Source: Flavimaribacter sp024343425 (GTDB taxonomy: Bacteria; Pseudomonadota; Alphaproteobacteria; Rhizobiales; Rhizobiaceae). Taken from it: DNA of 64,000 bases. Of the stretch, positions 15,828 to 24,651 are shown in pieces. Positions within the stretch are counted from its first letter, which is position 1; every line of letters begins with the position of its first letter. The notes under the pieces are model-generated. The model did no database searches. It was not told the origin of the DNA and saw only the letters and a program-made list of their open reading frames with translations. Position numbers and translations under genes: made by a program. The stretch lies in NCBI GenBank assembly GCA_965227645.1, contig OZ245773.1:4278001-4342000 (forward strand), in the 5' to 3' direction.

Positions 15828-16805
15828 TCAGTTGCGTGCAGCCTTTGTCAGGCTGAAAGTGAACACCAGCGCGATGACGAGCACCGCTCCCTTGACGAAA
15901 TCCTGCGTGTAGTAGGGCGCATTCATCATCGTCATGCCCTGCAACAAAACACCGACGAAGATCGCGCCGACAAGGGTGCCGAACGCGTTTGGTTTCGCGG
16001 CGCCCAGAACGGCGAAACCGATCAGCGCCGCGGCGACCGAATCCAGCAGCAGGTTGTTTCCGGAGCTGACGTCGCCGCGCCCGACGCGCGCCGCCAGCAG
16101 GATGCCGCCGATCGAGGCGCAAAAACCCGAAATCATGTAGGCGGCTATCTTGTAGCGATTGACCGGAGCGCCGGCAAGGCGGCTCGCCAGTTCGTTGCTG
16201 CCGATCGCGTACATGACGCGGCCCCAGCGCGTGAATTCGAGGAAGAACCAGATGACGAGCGCCAGCACCAGCATGATCAACACCGAAACCGGCAGGATAT
16301 CGTACAACCGGTGACGGCCGAGGAACAGGAATCCCGGGTCGAAGGAGCCTTCGGCAGTCGATCCGTCCGGCAGCATCATGCCCTTGGCGATGGACCGCCC
16401 GGCCGTCGGAATAAGCTGAAGACCAAGAAGCAGGAACATGGTGCCGAGCGTCGCCAGCAGATCCGGCACGCGGGCATAGACGACAAGGACGCCGTTGAAG
16501 AAGCCGACGGCGAGACCGAGCGCCAGGCACAGCGCCACCGCCTCGACCGAACCGGCGCCCCAGATCACCATGGCGTAGGACGCCGCCATCATCGAGGAGG
16601 CGGCGACGGAACCGATCGACAGGTCGAAGCCCCCGACAACCAGCGTGGCGGTGACGCCGAGCGCCAGGATCGCAGTGATCGACACCGACTGGAAGACGAA
16701 GACCATCGAGCGCAACGACATGAAGGCGGGCTCCATGATCGTGAAAAAGACGATGATCGCCAGAAGCAACAGCAGAAATCCGTAGCGGATCGCAAAATTA
16801 CGCAT
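15828..16805 (-). CDS. Ribose-type ABC importer, permease
   Basis: A 325-residue inner-membrane protein of the RbsC/BPD_transp_2 type with eight to ten hydrophobic helices, including GGFDLSIGSVAA near residue 62 and GRVMYAIGSNELASRLAG near residue 200, which contact the ATPase. It starts 2 bp after the ATPase stop codon. It probably forms a homodimeric channel for the sugar delivered by the binding protein at 14707. Confidence 0.9.
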   Translation of the reverse strand: MRNFAIRYGFLLLLLAIIVFFTIMEPAFMSLRSMVFVFQSVSITAILALGVTATLVVGGFDLSIGSVAASSMMAASYAMVIWGAGSVEAVALCLALGLAVGFFNGVLVVYARVPDLLATLGTMFLLLGLQLIPTAGRSIAKGMMLPDGSTAEGSFDPGFLFLGRHRLYDILPVSVLIMLVLALVIWFFLEFTRWGRVMYAIGSNELASRLAGAPVNRYKIAAYMISGFCASIGGILLAARVGRGDVSSGNNLLLDSVAAALIGFAVLGAAKPNAFGTLVGAIFVGVLLQGMTMMNAPYYTQDFVKGAVLVIALVFTFSLTKAARN

Positions 16806-16807
16806 GA

Positions 16808-18373
16808 TTACTGTATTCCGTCCTTTCCGAAGTGTCCGGCTGCAGCATTCGGGGATACGACGGCGCCGGAAATCTGCGACAGAAGCAGATCCATATCGAC
16901 GCTATCGGTGCGGTGTTCGCCGACGATAGTGTGATTGCTCATGACGAGGATGCGGTCGGAGACTTCCAGCGCCTCGTCAAGCTCCGCCGTCATCAACAGC
17001 GTGGCGCGGTCGCCCGCGGTCTCGCGAAGCTTGTTGCCGATATCGCCGCGCGCGCGGATATCGACGCCCTGGAAAGGCTCGTCCAGCACGAGAAGACGGC
17101 AGGCCTTGGACAGCCAGCGTCCGATAACCACCTTCTGCTGGTTGCCGCCGGAAAGCGAGCTCAGCATGTCCTGGTCCGACTGGCAGACGACGCCCAGCCA
17201 GTCGATCATCTCTTTCGCCTTGTTGCGTTCCTTTCGCCGCAGGACCGTGCCCAGCGCCGTGAAATCAGGCAGGAAGGGCAGCGTCAGGTTCTGCGAAATG
17301 TCGAAACCGGGAATCATCGAGGAATTGGCCCGGTCCTTGGCCGCCATGAAAACGCCCTGTCGCACGGCGTCGCGATTGTTCAGCGGCTTATAGGGTTTGC
17401 CGTCAAGCAGGAATGTCCCGGCGGGCGGCTGTCGCAGCCCGAACAGACATTCGGCCAGTTCGCTCTTGCCGGTGCCGACCAACCCGGTGATCGCCACGAT
17501 CTCTCCGCCGGACAGGGAAAATGAAAACGGATCGCAGCCGGCTTTCAGCACAACGTCGCGCGCCTCGAAGATCTTTGCGCCGCGCGTGACCGCGATCTTC
17601 TTCGACACTTCCATTCCATGGCCGAGCATGGCGTTGACGGCGGCCTCGTAATTGAGCGGTTTTTCGAATACGCCGGTGATCCTGCCGTCGCGCAAGGCGA
17701 TGATGCGATCGGCCAGGCGGCGGATATCCGACATGCGATGCGATATATAAAGAATGGCGACGCCGCTCTGGCGCAACCGGTCGATGATGCCGAACAGGCG
17801 CTCCGCTTCGCGCTGTGACAGCGACGAGGTCGGCTCATCGAGGATCAGGAGTTTCGGGTTCTGGGCAAGCGCCCGCGAGATGCCGACAAGCTGCCGGTCG
17901 GCGAGGTCGAGTTCGCGCACCGGTTTGTTCATGTCGAGCTCGAGATCGAGCGCGTCGGCAATTTTACGGGCCTCGCGCGCGGCGCGGCCACGGCCGAAGA
18001 AAAGGCCCGTTTCGCCGTTGCACAGCCGATCGAGAAGCAGGTTCTGGGCGACCGAAAGATCAGGCGCCACACAATCGTTGATCGCCTGATGCACAATGCA
18101 TACGCCTGCGCGGAGCGCATCGGCCGGCGTGGCGGGCATAAAGGGTTCGCCGTCAAGCGTCAGCGAGCCGGAATCGGCGTTGTGGACGCCGGCGATGATC
18201 TTGACGAGGGTCGACTTGCCGGCGCCGTTCGCACCCATCAGCACGACCACTTCGCCCGCCGAAATGGAGAGATTGACGCCTTGCAGAACACGGTTGGAGC
18301 CAAAGGACTTTTCAACATCCTTCAGGTCCAGAACGTTATCTTTCGACGCCTGATTGTTCGACGTTTCCGCCAT
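16808..18373 (-). CDS. Ribose-type ABC importer, double ATPase subunit
   Basis: A 521-residue RbsA-like protein with two ABC modules. The first has Walker A GANGAGKST and Walker B LLILDEPTS. The second has the degenerate Walker A GLVGTGKSE, the intact signature LSGGNQQK and Walker B LLVLDEPFQG, as is usual in this family. The ATG at 18373 has a GGAGAGGAG ribosome-binding site and is preferred over an upstream in-frame ATG. It is the first gene of the operon and is divergent from mtnK across a palindromic promoter region. Confidence 0.92.
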   Translation of the reverse strand: MAETSNNQASKDNVLDLKDVEKSFGSNRVLQGVNLSISAGEVVVLMGANGAGKSTLVKIIAGVHNADSGSLTLDGEPFMPATPADALRAGVCIVHQAINDCVAPDLSVAQNLLLDRLCNGETGLFFGRGRAAREARKIADALDLELDMNKPVRELDLADRQLVGISRALAQNPKLLILDEPTSSLSQREAERLFGIIDRLRQSGVAILYISHRMSDIRRLADRIIALRDGRITGVFEKPLNYEAAVNAMLGHGMEVSKKIAVTRGAKIFEARDVVLKAGCDPFSFSLSGGEIVAITGLVGTGKSELAECLFGLRQPPAGTFLLDGKPYKPLNNRDAVRQGVFMAAKDRANSSMIPGFDISQNLTLPFLPDFTALGTVLRRKERNKAKEMIDWLGVVCQSDQDMLSSLSGGNQQKVVIGRWLSKACRLLVLDEPFQGVDIRARGDIGNKLRETAGDRATLLMTAELDEALEVSDRILVMSNHTIVGEHRTDSVDMDLLLSQISGAVVSPNAAAGHFGKDGIQ

Positions 18374-18417
18374 GTCTCCTCTCCCCCGAGGCATGGATGG
18401 TTGCAAGTAAATTGTCA

Positions 18418-18439
18418 AATGTCAATATACCTTGACATT
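18418..18439. promoter_or_regulatory. Palindromic operator between ABC operon and mtnK
   Basis: AATGTCAA-tatacc-TTGACATT is a perfect 8-bp-arm inverted repeat in the middle of the divergent promoter region. Further TTGAC and TTGTCAA half-like sequences lie on both sides (18412-18418, 18447-18451). One repressor bound here could control both the importer and mtnK-mtnA. No regulator gene is adjacent. Confidence 0.55.
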
Positions 18440-18539
18440 ATTCAAATTGACGCCTTAACCTGAATGTCGAACAATAGCGCGCAGTGCGAAAACCGGTCGG
18501 GTGCGGAGAGACTAATGGCCGGTTTCGCGGGGAGAGGCA

Positions 18540-19829
18540 ATGACGATTGAGACACCGCCAGGCTATACGGCCTTTTCCGTCGACACGATTGCGGACTATA
18601 TCGCCGACAAACCGGAACTGATGAACAGGCTCGGCGGCGATGCGTCGCAATTGAGAGCGACAGAGGTGGGCGACGGCAACCTCAACCTGGTCTTCATCGT
18701 CGAGGGACCGGACGATACGGTCATCATCAAGCAGGCCCTGCCCTATGTGCGCCTCGTCGGCGAATCCTGGCCGCTGCCGCTGAAGCGCTCCTTCTTCGAA
18801 TACAATGCGCTCGTACGGCAGGCGAAAGCCTGCAGCGTGACGGCGCGGGTGCCGGAAATCTATCTCTACGACGACGCGCATGCGCTGGTTGCGATGGAGT
18901 ATCTCTCCCACCACATCATTCTGCGCAAGGGGCTGATCGCCGGGGTCGTCTACCCGAAGATCGCCCGCGATATCGGTCTCTTCATGGCGGAAACGCTGTT
19001 CCGCACGTCAGACCTGCATATGGAGGCGGGCGAGAAGAAGAAAGACGTTGCGCTGTTCAGCGACAATGTCGAGTTGTGCGACATCACCGAAAGCCTCGTC
19101 TTTACCGATCCCTATCACGATGCGGAGCTCAACAGCTGGACGACGCCGCAACTCGATAAGCTGGCGCTCGGTTTGCGCAGCGACCGCGACCTGAAGATCG
19201 CTGTCTCGGAAATGAAGCAGCGCTTCGTCACGCATGCGGAAGCGCTCGTTCACGGTGACCTGCATTCCGGATCGGTGATGGTGAACGCGGACGACACGCG
19301 GGTGATCGACCCGGAATTCGCCTTTTACGGACCGATGGGCTTCGACGTCGGCGCGCTGATCGCCAACTACTTCCTGGCCTATTTCTCCCAGGCCGGGCAT
19401 GAGCCGGAGCCCGGCGCGCGCGACGAATACCGCGCATGGATTCTTGAGACGATCATCGAAACCTGGGACGTGTTCGAGGCGCGCTTCCGCGAATTGTGGA
19501 TGAGCGAACGCACCGGCGTCCTCTATCCCCGCTCGATCTTCGAAGATCAGGGAGACGCCATCGGAGCCGAGGAAGCACTGAACGGCTTCCTGAAGCAATT
19601 GCAGGAAGACACCATCGGCTTCGCCGGCGCGAAGATGATCCGTCGCCTGGTCGGTCTCGCCCATGTCGAGGACATGCAGTCGATCGAGGATCCGGACCGG
19701 CGCGCGTCCTGCGAGGCAAAGGCGCTGGCCATGGGCCGGGAACTGCTCGTAGACCGCGCCAAATTCACCGGCATGAAGCAGCTCTGCGAACTGGCCAAGC
19801 GCATTGAAACGACTGGAGCAAGCGCATGA
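18540..19829 (+). CDS. mtnK: S-methyl-5-thioribose kinase
   Basis: A 429-residue kinase that phosphorylates 5-methylthioribose, the first committed salvage step after cleavage of methylthioadenosine. It has the family start (TPPGYTAFSVDTIADYI), a nucleotide-binding GDGNLNLVF loop, the catalytic-loop motif VHGDLHSGSVMV near residue 238 and the metal-binding IDPEFAFYGPMGFD near residue 256. A ribosome-binding site GGGGAGAGG precedes the ATG. It overlaps mtnA by 4 bp. The importer across the promoter probably supplies its substrate. Confidence 0.95.
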   Translation: MTIETPPGYTAFSVDTIADYIADKPELMNRLGGDASQLRATEVGDGNLNLVFIVEGPDDTVIIKQALPYVRLVGESWPLPLKRSFFEYNALVRQAKACSVTARVPEIYLYDDAHALVAMEYLSHHIILRKGLIAGVVYPKIARDIGLFMAETLFRTSDLHMEAGEKKKDVALFSDNVELCDITESLVFTDPYHDAELNSWTTPQLDKLALGLRSDRDLKIAVSEMKQRFVTHAEALVHGDLHSGSVMVNADDTRVIDPEFAFYGPMGFDVGALIANYFLAYFSQAGHEPEPGARDEYRAWILETIIETWDVFEARFRELWMSERTGVLYPRSIFEDQGDAIGAEEALNGFLKQLQEDTIGFAGAKMIRRLVGLAHVEDMQSIEDPDRRASCEAKALAMGRELLVDRAKFTGMKQLCELAKRIETTGASA

Positions 19830-20941
19830 AAATCGACGGAACCCCCTACCGCTCGATCTGGGCGGAAGATGACGGTCTTACCGTCGGCATTATCGACCAG
19901 ACGCGGCTGCCGCACGCCTTCGTAACGCGCCCGCTGAAAACACTGGACGACGCGGCGGTCGCCATCAGCGACATGTGGGTGCGCGGCGCGCCGCTGATTG
20001 GCGCGACGGCCGCCTATGGCATGGCGATCGCGCTGCGCAAGGATGCTTCCGACGCCGCAATGGACGAAGCCTACCGCATTCTCCACGCGACCCGGCCGAC
20101 GGCCATCAATCTGAAATGGGCGCTCGACGAAGTCGTCCGCAACATCAGGCCAGTCGACGTGGAAAGCCGCGCCGACGCCGCGTGGACGCTTGCCGCCGAG
20201 ATCTGCGACAGCGACGTCGAGACGAACCACGCAATTGGCGCGCACGGGCTGGAACTGATCAAGGCGATCGCCGCGCGCAAGCCTGACGGCGAGACCATCA
20301 ACGTGCTCACCCACTGCAACGCCGGCTGGCTCGCCACCGTCGACTGGGGCACCGCCACCTCGCCCATCTATCAGGCGCATGAACTCGGTATCCCGATCCA
20401 TGTCTGGGTCGACGAGACGCGTCCGCGCAACCAGGGCGCTTCGCTGACCTCCTGGGAACTCGGCCGGCACGGCGTGCCGCATACGCTGGTCGTCGACAAC
20501 GCCGGCGGTCATCTGATGCAGCATGGCAAGGTCGATCTGTGCTTCGTCGGCAGCGATCGCACGACGGCGAGCGGCGACGTCTGCAACAAGATCGGCACCT
20601 ATCTCAAGGCGCTCGCGGCCCGCGACAATGGCGTGCCCTTCTACGTCGCCCTGCCCTCCTCAACCGTCGACTGGACGATCCACGACGGATTGAAGGAGAT
20701 CCCGATCGAGGAACGCAATGGCGAGGAGGTTTCCTGGATCGCCGGCGTCGACGCGGACGGCAAGGACGCGAAAGTTCTGATCTGTCCGGAAACGACGCCG
20801 GTCTCGAATTTCGCGTTCGACGTTACGCCGTCGCGGCTCGTCACGGGGCTCGTGACCGAACGCGGCGTCTGCAGCGCCAGCCGCGCGGGCCTCGCCAAGC
20901 TGTTTCCGGAGATGGCCAATCAGTCGAAGCAGGCGGTGTAG
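19826..20941 (+). CDS. mtnA: S-methyl-5-thioribose-1-phosphate isomerase
   Basis: A 371-residue enzyme that converts methylthioribose 1-phosphate to methylthioribulose 1-phosphate in the cytoplasm. It has the family motifs RGAPLIGATAAYG, the catalytic Cys164 in THCNAG, Asp244 in GSDRT and the C-terminal PVSNFAFDVTP. It overlaps mtnK by 4 bp. No mtnB, mtnD or aldolase gene follows. The sulfur may therefore be recovered by genes elsewhere, or the pathway may be the aldolase shunt known from other bacteria. Confidence 0.95.
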   Translation: MKIDGTPYRSIWAEDDGLTVGIIDQTRLPHAFVTRPLKTLDDAAVAISDMWVRGAPLIGATAAYGMAIALRKDASDAAMDEAYRILHATRPTAINLKWALDEVVRNIRPVDVESRADAAWTLAAEICDSDVETNHAIGAHGLELIKAIAARKPDGETINVLTHCNAGWLATVDWGTATSPIYQAHELGIPIHVWVDETRPRNQGASLTSWELGRHGVPHTLVVDNAGGHLMQHGKVDLCFVGSDRTTASGDVCNKIGTYLKALAARDNGVPFYVALPSSTVDWTIHDGLKEIPIEERNGEEVSWIAGVDADGKDAKVLICPETTPVSNFAFDVTPSRLVTGLVTERGVCSASRAGLAKLFPEMANQSKQAV

Positions 20942-21695
20942 CAGGGGCGCCGCGCGGTGTCCGTCAGCGCGATATCTCGCAATTGATCGACCGTCGTTGA
21001 TGCCTATAATCGCTGGTGTTTCGCGCCTGTCGATTGATGCTTTCGGGCTGAAAACATCGAAATCCCGAAACGAACCCGGATTGACTGAAAACGCAGAATC
21101 CCGAAACAAAGCCAGATCGGCGCATTTGAAAATCGGCCAAATCCCGAAACAAAGCCAAATTGTGAAACACCCGCCACCACCAACCCTCCTGCCGGACTTG
21201 ATCCGGCATCCAGCAGCCACGCGTCTGCGTGGCGGAAGATGAAGCAGCAAGCGCCCGAAACCCGGATTCCCGAAACAAACCCAGATGCGCGCATTTGAAA
21301 ATCGGCCAAATCCCGAAACAAAGCCAAACTGTGAAACACCCCCACCACCAACCCTCCTGCCGGACTTGATCCGGCATCCAGCAGCCACGCGTCTGCGTGG
21401 CGGAAGATGAAGCAGCAGACGCCCGAAACCCGGATTCCCGAAACAAACCCAGATGCGCGCATTTGAAAATCGGCCAAATCCCGAAACAAAGCCAAACTGT
21501 GAAACACCCCCCACCACCAACCCTCCTGCCGGACTTGATCCGGCATCCAGCAGCCACGCGTCTGCGTGGCGGAAGATGAAGCAGCAGACGCCCGAAACCC
21601 GGATTCCCGAAACAAACCCAGATGCGCCAAACGGCGATTTCCCAAAACAAAGCAAAATTTCTATTTATTGTTGTATTTCAATAACTTAGACAATT
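20942..21695. other. Long convergent intergenic region with repeat array
   Basis: A gap of 754 bp between the stops of mtnA (plus) and the DsbA-like gene (minus). It holds the repeat array described separately and an A+T-rich stretch at about 21650-21695. Long frames on both strands arise only because the repeat period is a multiple of three, so I do not call a protein here. Confidence 0.7.
21061..21640. repeat. Tandem array A of a 168-bp unit built on an 18-bp repeat
   Basis: AATCCCGAAACAAAGCCA occurs exactly at 21097, 21140, 21309 and 21477. The variant ATTCCCGAAACAAACCCA occurs at 21266, 21434 and 21603, and a more divergent copy lies at 21061. Larger units start at 21140 (169 bp), 21309 (168 bp) and 21477 (partial). 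They are nearly identical except for a C-run before CACCACCAACC that changes in length between copies. Each unit also contains GCCGGACTTGATCCGGC and CCACGCGTCTGCGTGG, two inverted repeats also found at 14513. The 18-bp element recurs in opposite orientation at 61330-61500. Confidence 0.9.
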
Positions 21696-22313
21696 TTACG
21701 GTTGTCCGTATGGTTCTCGTCCGGTGACAATCGCGCTTTCCAGCAGGTCAATGCGATCCTGCCCCCAGAATACTTCGCCATTGAGCACATAGGCCGGCAC
21801 GCCGATGGCGTCCGCCTCCACCGCTTCACGGCTGTATTGGTCACGCAGGGCCAACGCCTCGTCCGACGCGGCTTTCTCCAGGATCGCCTCCGCGTCGAAT
21901 CCCGTCGCCGTCAGATAGCCGGCCACCGTGTCGCGGTCTGAGACGTCGGCTTCCTCGGCCCACACGCCGGAAAACACGCGCTCCATGAAATCCACAGGAT
22001 CACCGCCCTGCTCGACGATCGCGATGACTGAAAGCTCCGCCAGCGAGGCGTCCACGGGAAAATGCTTCGGTTGCAGGTTGAGCGGCAGCCCGCGGGCTTC
22101 GGCGTGGCGCTGCAATTCGAGAAAACGGTAGCGACGGCGCACCGGCGGCCTGTCCGCAAGCGGCGTGGAGCCGGACTTCGCCCAGAGTCGCTTCAGCGTC
22201 ACCGGCTTGTAATTGACCGTAGCGCCATGGCGTTTCGCCATATCCACGAGCGCCCTGTGTCCGAGATAGACATACGGCGAAATGCCGACGAAATAATAGT
22301 CGATGACCGCCAT
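21696..22313 (-). CDS. 2-hydroxychromene-2-carboxylate isomerase / DsbA-family protein
   Basis: A 205-residue thioredoxin-fold protein of the kappa-GST/HCCA isomerase group: an N-terminal IDYYFVGISPYVYLG segment in which a serine replaces the redox CxxC, a helical insert, and the cis-proline region GVPAYVLNGEVFWGQDRI. It is likely a glutathione-dependent isomerase or transferase; the substrate is unknown. A GGGAGGG ribosome-binding site precedes the ATG. It is upstream of nothing obvious on its strand and faces mtnA across the repeat array. Confidence 0.82.
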   Translation of the reverse strand: MAVIDYYFVGISPYVYLGHRALVDMAKRHGATVNYKPVTLKRLWAKSGSTPLADRPPVRRRYRFLELQRHAEARGLPLNLQPKHFPVDASLAELSVIAIVEQGGDPVDFMERVFSGVWAEEADVSDRDTVAGYLTATGFDAEAILEKAASDEALALRDQYSREAVEADAIGVPAYVLNGEVFWGQDRIDLLESAIVTGREPYGQP

Positions 22314-22378
22314 GAGTACCCTCCCTTAACAAGTGAAAGGAGGTGTATCACCTGCGCGACTCCTGACAAGCATCTCGC

Positions 22379-22406
22379 AAAAGAAAACGGGCCCGAAGGC
22401 CCGTTC
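22379..22406 (-). terminator. Terminator of the fad operon
   Basis: On the minus strand AACGGGCC-ttcg-GGCCCGTT runs into TTCTTTTT, a strong rho-independent terminator 24 bp after the last fad gene. Confidence 0.85.
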
Positions 22407-22429
22407 TGCAGTCGGTAATGACGCGTGTC

Positions 22430-24640
22430 TTACGCAGCCATCTGTGTCTTCTCGCCGAAGCGGCCGTAGAAGGTCTCGCCCTTCGCGGCCATTTCCTTGA
22501 GCAACGGCGTCGGCTCGAAATGGCTGCCATGCTCGACCGCCAGTCCCTCGCACATGGCGACGAATTCAGCGACGCCCATCGAGTCGATATAGGAGATTGC
22601 CCCGCCCGTGTAGGGCGCGAAACCAAAGCCGAGGATCGAGCCGATATCGGCCTCGCGCGGATCGGTGACGATGCCTTCTTCCATGGTGCGGGCGGCTTCC
22701 AGCGCGATCGTCGCCAGGAACCGGTTCTTGAGTTCCTGCACCGAGATGTCGTCGGCGGCCTGCTGCGGATAAAGATCCTTCAGGCCCGGCCACAGGTGCT
22801 TTTTCGCCGGCTTTTCCGGATAGTCGTAGAAGCCCTTGCCGTTCTTGCGGCCATGACGACCGTGCGCATCGACCATAGTGTCGATCAGCTCGACATGGCG
22901 CGGATCAACGGCCCCCTCGCCGAGATCGGCGATCGTTGCGCGGTTGATCTTCTGCGACAGGTCGATCGCCACTTCGTCGTTGAGCGCCAGCGGCCCGACC
23001 GGCATGCCGGCCATCTTCGCGACATTCTCGATCATCGCCGGCGGAATGCCTTCGACGACCATGCTGTAGGCCTCGCCCATGTAGCGCATGACGCAGCGGT
23101 TGACGTAGAAGCCGCGTGTGTCGTTGACGACGATCGGCGTCTTCTTGATCGCCCGCGCATAGTCGAGCGCGACGGCCAACGCCTTGTCGCCTGTCTGCTC
23201 GCCGAGGATAATCTCGACCAGCATCATCTTGTCGACGGGCGAGAAGAAGTGAATGCCGACGAAATCGTCCGGGCGCTTGGAGTTCTTCGCCAGTCCCGTG
23301 ATCGGCAGCGTCGAGGTGTTGGAGGCGAAGATCGCGCCTTCCTTCAACTCGGCTTCGGCTGCTTCCGTCACCGCCTTCTTGATGCCCTGGTCCTCGAACA
23401 CGGCTTCCACGACGAGTTCCGCGCCGTCAAGCGCCGCGTAGTCGGTGGTCGGCGTGATCAGCGAGAGAAGCTTGTCGGCGTCCTCCTGCTTCATCCGTCC
23501 CTTCTTGACGGCGGCGGCGACAAGCCCTTCAGAATGGGCCTTGCCCTTGTCGGCGGCTTCCTGGTCGCGGTCGATGAGGATCACCGGAATGCCGGCCTTC
23601 GCTGTGACATAGGCGATGCCTGCGCCCATGAAGCCAGCGCCAACGACGCCGACCTTGGTGAATTTGGTCTTCTCGACGCCTGCCGGACGCCGCGCGCCCT
23701 TGCCAAGTTCCTGCAGGGAGACGAACAGCGAGCGCACCATGGCGAAGGCTTCCGGCGTCTGCAGGATTTCCGTGAAGTAGCGCTGCTCGATCCTGAGGCC
23801 GGTGTCGAACGGCACCTGAAGGCCTTCGAAGACGCATTTCAGGATCGCGTAGGCGGCCGGATAGTTGCCGTAGCTCTGCTTGCGCAGCGTGGCCGAAACC
23901 GCAGGCCAGAGCTGGGCGCCCTGCGGGCTCCAGATCGCGCCGCCCGGCAGCTTGAAGCCCTTTTCATCCCAGGGCTGAACCGGCTTCAGGCCGTCGAGGA
24001 TCATTTTCTTGGCGGCGGCAATCAGCTCGTCCGGCGGGGCGATCTCGTGGATCAGGCCCATGGACTTCGCCTTCTTCGGGCTGAGGTTCTGACCCGTGGT
24101 CATCATCATCAGCGCTTCTTGCTGATTGGTGAGCCGCGGCACGCGCTGTGTTCCGCCGGCGCCCGGGAAAAGGCCGACCTTGACTTCCGGCAGCGCCATT
24201 TTCACGGCGTCGCTGTCGGCGGCCACGCGGCCGTGGCAGGCAAGCGACAGCTCGAAAGCGCCGCCCATGCATACGCCGTTGATCGCCGAAACCCACGGCT
24301 TGCCGCTGGTTTCCAGCTTCCGGTAGAGCCAGCTCATGCGGCCCACCTGGTCGAAGATCATCTTCGCCGCGCCTTCAGGGTTCGCAGCTTTTTCCTGGCG
24401 GATCAGGTCGAACATGCCGTTGATCATGGTCAGGTCAGCGCCGCCCGAGAAGGTCGACTTGCCGGAGGTGACGACTGCGCCCTTGACCGCTTCGTCAGCG
24501 GTCACGGAGTCCAGGATTGCTTCCAGTTCGTCCATCACTTCCTGGGTGAAGACGTTCATGGATTTGTCAGGCATGTCCCAGGTGACGAGGGCGATGCCGT
24601 CGCTGTCGGTTTCGACGGTGAAATTCTTGTATGTTGTCAT
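22430..24640 (-). CDS. Fatty-oxidation multifunctional enzyme: enoyl-CoA hydratase / 3-hydroxyacyl-CoA dehydrogenase
   Basis: A 736-residue FadJ/FadB-like enzyme. The N-terminal crotonase domain (about residues 1-190) has the oxyanion-hole segments SGGADL and GGAFELSLACH and the conserved acidic pair region LPEVKVGLFPGAGGTQR. The NAD-binding dehydrogenase domain begins near residue 325 (VGVVGAGFMGAGIA), followed by the HFFSPVDKMMLVE catalytic His region and a C-terminal helical domain. It hydrates enoyl-CoA and oxidises 3-hydroxyacyl-CoA. The ATG at 24640 follows GGGAGACGG. It is the last gene of the four-gene operon, 11 bp after the thiolase. Confidence 0.93.
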   Translation of the reverse strand: MTTYKNFTVETDSDGIALVTWDMPDKSMNVFTQEVMDELEAILDSVTADEAVKGAVVTSGKSTFSGGADLTMINGMFDLIRQEKAANPEGAAKMIFDQVGRMSWLYRKLETSGKPWVSAINGVCMGGAFELSLACHGRVAADSDAVKMALPEVKVGLFPGAGGTQRVPRLTNQQEALMMMTTGQNLSPKKAKSMGLIHEIAPPDELIAAAKKMILDGLKPVQPWDEKGFKLPGGAIWSPQGAQLWPAVSATLRKQSYGNYPAAYAILKCVFEGLQVPFDTGLRIEQRYFTEILQTPEAFAMVRSLFVSLQELGKGARRPAGVEKTKFTKVGVVGAGFMGAGIAYVTAKAGIPVILIDRDQEAADKGKAHSEGLVAAAVKKGRMKQEDADKLLSLITPTTDYAALDGAELVVEAVFEDQGIKKAVTEAAEAELKEGAIFASNTSTLPITGLAKNSKRPDDFVGIHFFSPVDKMMLVEIILGEQTGDKALAVALDYARAIKKTPIVVNDTRGFYVNRCVMRYMGEAYSMVVEGIPPAMIENVAKMAGMPVGPLALNDEVAIDLSQKINRATIADLGEGAVDPRHVELIDTMVDAHGRHGRKNGKGFYDYPEKPAKKHLWPGLKDLYPQQAADDISVQELKNRFLATIALEAARTMEEGIVTDPREADIGSILGFGFAPYTGGAISYIDSMGVAEFVAMCEGLAVEHGSHFEPTPLLKEMAAKGETFYGRFGEKTQMAA

Positions 24641-24651
24641 GTCCGTCTCCC

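Noticed and set aside
21004..21655. Long repetitive frames over array A on both strands (up to 331 codons)
   Set aside because: They exist only because the repeat period is 168 bp, a multiple of three. All three minus-strand frames are open, there is no ribosome-binding site and the peptides repeat the DNA unit.
22339..22356. Sequence like the 16S rRNA 3' end (CACCTCCTTTC on the minus strand) and its complement
   Set aside because: The match is only 11 bases, no rRNA sequence surrounds it, and no open frame follows the SD-like complement.
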